Below, one piece after another: positions 57,735-64,000 of a DNA stretch of 64,000 bases. Position 1 is the stretch's first letter. Each line of letters begins with the position of its first letter. Below the pieces are notes generated by a model. That model was not told the DNA's origin. It made no database searches and worked only from the letters and a program-made list of their open reading frames with translations. Made by a program: the position numbers and the translations under genes. This DNA comes from Calliphora vicina (taxonomy: Eukaryota > Arthropoda > Insecta > Diptera > Calliphoridae), in NCBI RefSeq assembly GCF_958450345.1, contig NC_088781.1, forward strand, positions 115,337,431 to 115,401,430. Direction: 5' to 3'.

Positions 57735-59795
57735 CAAAATACACAACGAATAAAAAATTATTCGAATAAAACTCATAAATATTCGGTACATTTTTCAATA
57801 AAACATATTTAAAAAAGCTTATTAATTTGTTATAAAAAAAACTATAATAAGATTTCCATTGAAAAATAAATTCCGAGTAAAAAATTACTCGAATAAAATA
57901 TTGAAAATAATAAATAAAAAACTATATTAAATTGCAGTATTGAAATATAGTAAATAAGTAAAAATGTAAACAAGTAAAAGTTATTCGAATAAATAGCTTA
58001 AGTATTCGGTTCATATTTATATGGAAAAAGGATTAAAAAAAATGTGCATAAATTCATATTAGATTGAATAAGCTATAAATTATAACATGAGTGGCAAATA
58101 ATCGGCGAATAAGAAATTATTCGAATAAAGTTTTAAAAATTCCAATAAATGATCAACGAATTTCATTCTTATGATGCAACAGAAACAAATTTATATAAAG
58201 TTTTTCAAAAATAAAAATTATTCGAATAAATTGCTTATATACTCGGTTAATTTTTGTATGGAGAATTTATAAAAAATATTCACAAATTTATGTTAGTTTA
58301 TAAAAAAGACTTTAATAAGATTTCCAGTAGAAATATTAGCGAATAAAAATTTATTCGAATAAAATTTTATAAATAACCAACAAATTATTAACCAAAAGAT
58401 CAATATAACATGAGGCAAAGGATAGAAATTGATGAGTTTTTTTGTAAAAATGTAAACGATTAAAAATTATTCGAATAAATCGCTTAAGTATTCGGCGCAC
58501 TATAATATGGAAAAATTATTAAAAAATATTCATTAATTCATATTAGGTTAAAAAAGGCTATAACATGATATTCAGTGGCAAATAGCGGCGAATAAAAAAT
58601 TATTCGAATAAAATTTTAAAAAAAATCCAAAAAATTTATATAATTTTTTGCAAAAATATTAACGAATACAAATTATTCGAATAAACTGCCTAAGTATTCG
58701 GTTAATTTTTGCATGGAGGATTTATAAAAAATATTCACACATGTATTTTGGTTTATAAAAAAAAACTATAATTTCCAGTGGCAAAAAATGGCGAAAAAAT
58801 TTTATTCGAATAATATTAACACAAAAATCCTATAAATGTTCAACCAAATGTACAGAAAACCATTATATGATGCAATGGAGACAAATTTATATAATTTTGT
58901 ACAAAAACATAAACGAATATAAATTATTCGAATAAATTGCTTAAGTATTCGGTTCATATTTCATAAAATTAATTAAAAATATAAAAATGCAGTGAAATTT
59001 ATATGATTTTTTTATAAAAATATAAACGAAAAAAAATTATTCGAATAAATTCTTTAATTATTCGGTTCAATATCAAATGGAAAATGCATAAAGAACACTC
59101 ACAAATGCATGTTGTGTTAAACAATAAGCTATAATATGATTTTTAGTGGCGAATAAAAAAATTATTCGAATAAATTGTTTATTTATTCGGTTCATTAACA
59201 AATGGAAAATGCTTAAGGAAGACTCATAAATCCATGTTACAGTGAAAAAAGCTGTAATATGATTTTCAGAGGCGAATAAATAAATTTTTCGAATAAACTT
59301 TTTAAAATTTTCCAAAAAAAATATACATAATTTTCATAAAATTTTTAATTAAAAATACAGTATAACATTTTGTGAGGCAATAGAATAAAATTGATATAAT
59401 TTTTGTTAAAAATATAAACTAATAAAATTCTTATTCGAATAATCTTCTTAAGTATTCGGTTCATATTTGTATAAACAAAATGTAAAAAATAAATTACAAA
59501 TTAGTGTTAGATTATAAAAAATCTAAAATATGATTTTCAGTGAAAAAAATGGCGAATAAAAAAATTATTCGAATAAAATTTTAAAAATGTAAAGCAAAAC
59601 ATTTTCATAAAAAATGGAGTAAAATTTATATGAATTTTGTAAAAATATAACCAATAAAAATTATTCAAATAAACTGCTGTTCAAAGAAAAATATAGAAAA
59701 AATATTTCCAAATTGATGTGAGATAATAAAGAAACTGTAATTTGATAATTGATAGGAAATAAAAGGCGAATAAAAAATTATTCGCATAACATTTA
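57735..59795. repeat. Dimeric satellite E, right block
   Basis: Same two box types and linkers as 53140-56220, with more divergence at the right edge (TTATTCGCATAA near 59780). The first box is at about 57749. Together the two blocks hold roughly 40-50 TTATTCGAATAA-like palindromes. Confidence 0.9.
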
Positions 59796-61079
59796 AACAA
59801 ATTTAGATGGTTTTTTGGGTTTATAAAAAATATTTTTGGGATTTCTGTGTAAACAAACTCTTCTATTAACTCTGATTGAGGGCTCCATAAAATCTTCAAA
59901 CTTGAAGGACGTCTGTTAAAAATTCTTCATTAAAAATATTAACTCAAAACGTGCTTATTTTTCTGTAACACTCACACTTTATATAGGTATCGTGGGCTTT
60001 TTGAAAAAATACTTATAGTTAATCAAAACAAATGTGGATTAATTACAAGTTTAAAGAAGATATCTCTCTAGTTTGACCAGTTTTAAAATTAATTAATTAA
60101 AAAGTTAAAACAATAAACTATATCTCACACTTATAAACTAACAAAACAATTTATAAATATTCAAAACTAAACAACAAAAAATCAAATTAATGGAATTTTA
60201 TGCACAAACATAAATCTAACAACATCTAAATGGTTTTTAAATTGAAAACATAAATATTTCTTTATGTAAACTTATACTTTTATAAATGTTTGTTTAAATT
60301 TTGGACTGAAATTGTGTTAGCTATTGTTTAGCAAAGAAATAGGTTGGTTTGTGATCATCATTTAAAAATAATATAAAGTATAAATATTTACAATAATGCT
60401 GAAGCAGAAATTAGTGAGGGTGCTCAGAACTGGACTTGCTAGATGGTGATGATCAAAATATTATAGCTAAATTGTCATTTGAATGAATGTGAAGAAAAGG
60501 AATTTGTAACAAAATATTTATTAAACGAAATTTTCATTAACAAATTTTAAATAAATAATAGAAAATTATAATTATTTCATTATTATAATAACTAGTATTA
60601 AAGCTGTTAATTTGCTAGTAATGAAGTTATTTTCATAAAAAAGAAACAAAAAGAGGTCAAGGCCAAAAAAGAAAATTAAAAAACCGCAGATAGACAAGCG
60701 GAGAAAACTGATTAAATCTATATTTTTTAAATCAATAAACACAGAAATTAAATTTAAATTATATTTTTGGCTTACTAAGAAATACTAAATATATATTTGG
60801 TACTTTTTTGAAATTCGGATATATTTTCGGTACTTTTTTCATAAATCATCGTTAGTGACAATTTGGCTTATTATACCGAGAATTTTCGGGATAAATTTTC
60901 CGAGAATTTTTCCAATTTTTCACTACCCGATTACCGGGATTTTTTGGGAATCCCAAAAATACAAAAAAATCTTGTTGGAATCCAAAAAAAAGGCTGAAAT
61001 AATTTTTTTACAGTTTACTTAAAATTTTGTATACAAAAATGGAATTCAATTGAAAAAATAATTAAAACTTTTGGTCTTT
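59796..61079. other. AT-rich interval, no gene recognised
   Basis: At 60890-60960 the text TACCGGGATTTTTTGGGAAT resembles ends of old DNA elements, but no pair of ends was found. Confidence 0.4.
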
Positions 61080-61280
61080 CAAAATAATAGCAAAAGATCA
61101 TAGTCACACTGTTTCAAAAGCCATTAAACAGTATAAGGAAGACTTGAACAATGAAAGAAAACCTGGATCAGGAAGAAAAATGGTCTAACAGATATTGGTA
61201 AGAAGTCGAATAATGAAGTCGTATAAAGTTCCAGATCTCAAAAGAACAAGCGAAAAAATTTAAGTAAAATTTTATAAAAA
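61080..61280 (+). mobile_element. N-terminal piece of a Tc1-like transposase
   Basis: The plus strand reads IAKDHSHTVSKAIKQYKEDL, NNERKPGSGRKMV, then after a stop MKSYKVPDLKRTSEKI. This matches the paired HTH region of Tc1-type transposases (usual xIAxxxxxSxxTVSRxIKRYxE ... RKPGSGRK ... YKxQKVPxR). About 60 residues are deleted in the middle and the catalytic domain is absent. It is not the same family as the gene at 62967-63951. Confidence 0.6.
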
Positions 61281-61287
61281 AAACTAG

Positions 61288-62356
61288 TAAGAAAGTATGG
61301 TCGGTCAAGCCCGACCATATATTACCCTACACTAAGTAAATGAGCAAAATAATTTTTCTTTTTAAATTTATATTTTCGCGAATGAATTTCGGAAGAGTGC
61401 TATGATGGGAGCTATGACTAATTATGTTCCGATCGCCATGAAATTATATCATGCACAGAGAATACAGATTCGTGATAGCAACCGAATTTGTTGCCGAATG
61501 ATTCGGTTGTACACATAGAATTTTTCGGTTCTATCAATAGAAAGACAGTTGACAAAGAAGAATTTCGATTAAAGCAACCAAACTTTTGTTACCCCTTTTA
61601 AAATTCTATAGCCACAACTGTAAAATTCGGTCACTAAGGTAGAATCATTCGATTGGCAACAAATTCGGTTGCTATCACGAATCTGTTTTCTCTGTGTGTT
61701 ATTTATATCTATATGAAAGCTATTCGTGTTTAATTTTATGTGTATACCATCATTTTTAAGAGATTTATGCTCGTTAAAGTGATTTTCGGAAGTGGGCCTT
61801 ATATGGGAGCTATGACCAATTATGGACCGATCACTATGAAATTAGGTCGTGTGATGCGTTTTGTGTGTATACCAAAATTTTTAGGTGATTTATGCACGTT
61901 AAAGTGATTTTCTGATGCTAATAAAATTTGGTGACATGAATTTTGTATATATAAAACTTATTTGGAGCGGAATTTGTGGAGATACATATATAAATTAAAC
62001 ATTTATGACCGATAAAGTCCAATTACGGAAGGACATTTGTTTGGGATCTAGGTGAAATATTGGACCGATTTCATCCAGTTTCAATAGGCTTCGTCCTTGG
62101 GCCGAAATAATAATATATACCAAATTTGATCCAAATATCTTCAAAATTGCGACCTGTACTCTGCGCACAAGGTTTACATGGACAGCCAGCCGACCAGCCA
62201 AACGGTCGGACGGACGGACATCGTTTAATCGACTCAGAAAGTGGTTCTAAGTCGATCGGTATACTTTAATGTGGGTGTTAGACTAATATTTTTGGGCGTT
62301 ACAAACATCTGCACAAACGCATAATACCCTCCCCACTATGGTGGTGTAGGGTATAA
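61288..62356 (-). repeat. Dispersed repeat R4, near full-length copy carrying a MITE
   Basis: The reverse strand begins TATACCCTACACCACCATAG (right edge) and ends AATATATGGTCGGGCTTGAC (left edge), like 38850-39360. About 825 bp after removal of the MITE at 61454-61696. Internal blocks include repeated ATAGCTCCCATATAAGG. Non-coding. Confidence 0.82.
61454..61696. mobile_element. 243-bp fold-back MITE, CACAGAGAA family
   Basis: Arms CACAGAGAATACAGATTCGT and CACAGAGAAAACAGATTCGT (right, read inward) continue GATAGCAACCGAATTTGTTG, roughly 42-50 bp. It is inserted within R4, whose sequence resumes on both sides. The target duplication is not clear. Partial relatives at 355-402 and 27430-27490. 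Confidence 0.88.
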
Positions 62357-62639
62357 CAAGTAAGAGAGCTATATTCGGCAGTTATACATTAAAATAAATA
62401 TTTTTAGATAAACAAAATTAATTTTTTTTTTAATTTTTAAAAATATGGAAAAAGAATTTATAGCAAAAAAAAATTTTTTAATGGAAACAAAATTCGGGTT
62501 AAAAAATATTTTTTAACCCGTCCAAGTTAATATAGTCATCGTTGCAATGGACTTTAAAATATCTATCAGTAGATATCCATATTGTCTATATTAATGACTT
62601 AGTAATCCACATATAGATTAAAAATAGGCCAAAAATCGA
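62357..62639. other. No gene recognised
   Basis: AT-rich spacer between R4 and the next repeat. Confidence 0.4.
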
Positions 62640-62836
62640 GGTTGTCCCGGTCCTTATATCTCAGCCATTTGTGAGTCGATTTTAAATAGCAACCGAGCCG
62701 GAAGAATTACCGATATATTGATGTATGAATCATGTATGTAAGTTATTTGGGGGCTACGGAAAGTTGATTTCAACATACAGATAAACAGACGGACATGGCT
62801 ATATTGACTTCGCTATCTATAACGATCCAGAATATA
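62640..62836. repeat. Dispersed repeat fragment interrupted by a Tc1-like element
   Basis: Landmarks are ACCGATATATTGATGTATGA, ACGGACATGGCTATATTGAC and CTATCTATAACGATCCAGAA, recognised as a repeat type common in fly genomes. It stops abruptly at TA (62835-62836), the Tc1 insertion point. A reverse fragment is at 14970-15020. Confidence 0.65.
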
Positions 62837-64000
62837 CAGAGGTTGACAAAACAATGGTAACTTTTCCAAATATTTCATTAGAGGCCCAAAATCTGAAATA
62901 ATTTTTTTAAAAATTTTAACATTTTTGTATTTATTTTAACAAATATGGTCTAAACTTAGCAATAACTCAATATTTTGTTGGGTATCCCTTATTTTTTATA
63001 ACTGCTACACATTAACGATGCATTGAACCAATTAAAGAGTCAATGGTCTCCTTTGAAATATTTTGCCATTCCCTTATAACCGCCTCCGATAAATCTTCCT
63101 TCCTGGTGTAATTTTGGGTCCTTATTTTACGATCTACAATTTCTCATAGATTTTCTATGTGATTGAGATCTGGAGATTGGGCAGGCCACTTCAAAACACG
63201 TACCTCGTTGTATTTTAACCACTCGGTTACAACCCTAGAGGTGTGTTTCGGGTCGTTGTCGTGTTGGAATCTCCAAACTAGGGGCATATTTTCATCAGCG
63301 TATGGATACATAACATCGTTTAATATGGTTCTGTCATGGTATATTTTATAATATGAATTGGGCCCATACCTTGCCCTGAAAAAAATCCCCATACCATAAT
63401 ATTGCCTTTACAGTATTATTTGTGTACTTTGGATCTAATATTTTTCCCTTTGATCGTCTTACAAATGTTCTTCCATCACTGCCTCTTAAATTGTATTTGG
63501 ATTCGTCGGAAAAGAGGACAGTATTCCATTTCTGTATCGATCAGTTTAAATGATCCCTGGCAAATTGTAGACGAGCAGAACGGTTCTTTTTAGAAATTAG
63601 TGGTTTTTTCACAGGTTGATAGCAACCAAGACCAGCCTCATTTGCCCTGCGACTAACTGTTCGGGTACTTATTTCTAATTTTAGGCTATTAACAACCTCT
63701 CCAGGTGTTATTTTTGGGAATTTCTTGAACTCTCTCGCTATTAAATTATCTTGTCTAGGAGTAGTCTTACGAGGTCTTTCACCTAAATGTTGAGTTTTTA
63801 CAGAACCGGTCTCACGAAATTTCTTTATAATTTTTGAAAATGCTGATTTATTTATTGATTATTTGTCACAGATACTTTTTTGTTTTAAACCTGCTTTAAA
63901 ATCGTTAATTATTTTATTTTTTAAGTCTTCACAAATCTTAACTTTAGCCATTTTCGTTAACTTTGAAAAAAAGCAATTATGTGAAAAAGAAATTGTGAAA
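62837..64000 (-). mobile_element. Tc1-like transposon, right end beyond the window
   Basis: After TA at 62835-62836 the left end reads CAGAGGTTGACAAAACAATG. The transposase gene lies at 62967-63951 on the minus strand. The other terminal repeat is right of position 64000. Confidence 0.85.
62967..63951 (-). pseudogene. Tc1-like transposase (DD34E), near full length, few lesions
   Basis: From the ATG at 63951 the minus strand reads MAKVKICEDLKNKIINDFKA, GLKQKSICDK, a stop, then KFRETGSVKTQHLGERPRK, TTPRQDNLIAREFKKFP, ISTRTVSRRANEAGLG and SARLQFARDH. The catalytic domain follows: LFSDESKYNLRGSDGR (first Asp), NIMVWGFFSGQG-like after a frameshift near 63400, FQHDNDPKHTSRVVTEWLKY (second Asp) and WPAQSPDLNHIENL (Glu). 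The sequence ends IKNKGYPTKY and a stop at 62967-62969. The length of about 328 codons is close to the usual 340. Lesions seen are stops in the HTH region, after ARDHLN and after IENL (where family members have Trp), another in SMHR*CVAV, and one frameshift. All three catalytic residues remain. Inactive but young. Confidence 0.93.

Noticed and set aside
53140..59795. CRISPR-like or regulatory operator array because palindromes recur at about 120-130 bp
   Set aside because: Linkers are themselves repeated, so it is a tandem satellite rather than repeats with unique spacers.

Overview
The window is AT-rich, intron- and repeat-dominated animal DNA with no operon-like or bacterial organisation. 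Mariner, Tc1-like, hAT and non-LTR remnants lie everywhere, and the one host gene I can identify has its closest known form in flies. I therefore read it as a nuclear genome fragment of a brachyceran, probably calyptrate, fly (blowfly, flesh fly or house-fly relative). I cannot settle the genus from sequence alone.

Host gene: three coding exons on the minus strand splice into the first 119 residues of a dual-oxidase maturation factor (DUOXA; Drosophila moladietz/mol, also called NIP). They are exon 1 at 27624-27788, exon 2 at 18838-18895 and exon 3 at 14187-14321. Splice phases (0, then 1, then 1) and consensus splice sites agree. The remaining exons must lie left of position 1. A good 3' splice site at 27809-27810, just upstream of the ATG, implies at least one 5' non-coding exon further right. 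Everything from 1 to about 27.6 kb is therefore mol intron, and much of the right half may be its upstream intron or promoter side.

Left part (1-23 kb): two non-LTR retrotransposon remnants, a tandem cluster of TTGTTTAC hairpins, and a 1.1-kb hAT element with a perfect 8-bp target duplication. It also holds a MITE with a paralogous empty site, mariners of two lineages, fragments of a third Tc1/mariner-superfamily transposase type, fold-back elements, and a 1.29-kb element nested in a mariner.

Centre (23-32.3 kb): a 4.2-kb, almost perfectly homogeneous array of the 11-mer CTAGTCATAGT sits in mol intron 1, about 400 bp from the exon-1 donor. On the other side of exon 1 lie three arrays of a 34/35-bp satellite in different states of homogenisation.

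Right part (32.3-64 kb): degraded mariners, an interrupted jockey-like reverse transcriptase, and a hAT deletion derivative that keeps only its C-terminal dimerisation domain. There is a second LINE copy of the 0.7-1.8 kb family, and a diverged 35-bp satellite that looks like the same satellite family in inverted orientation. Further right are a hAT MITE, a perfect hairpin sharing 19 bp with a Tc1 gene, several 0.5-1.3 kb non-coding dispersed repeats, and a 6.6-kb dimeric satellite built on the palindrome TTATTCGAATAA (interrupted at 56.2-57.7 kb). The window ends in a nearly full-length Tc1-like transposase gene that carries a few stops and a frameshift.

No tRNA, rRNA, CRISPR or intact transposase gene was seen. 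The mobile elements are all visibly broken, so any mobility would depend on copies elsewhere.
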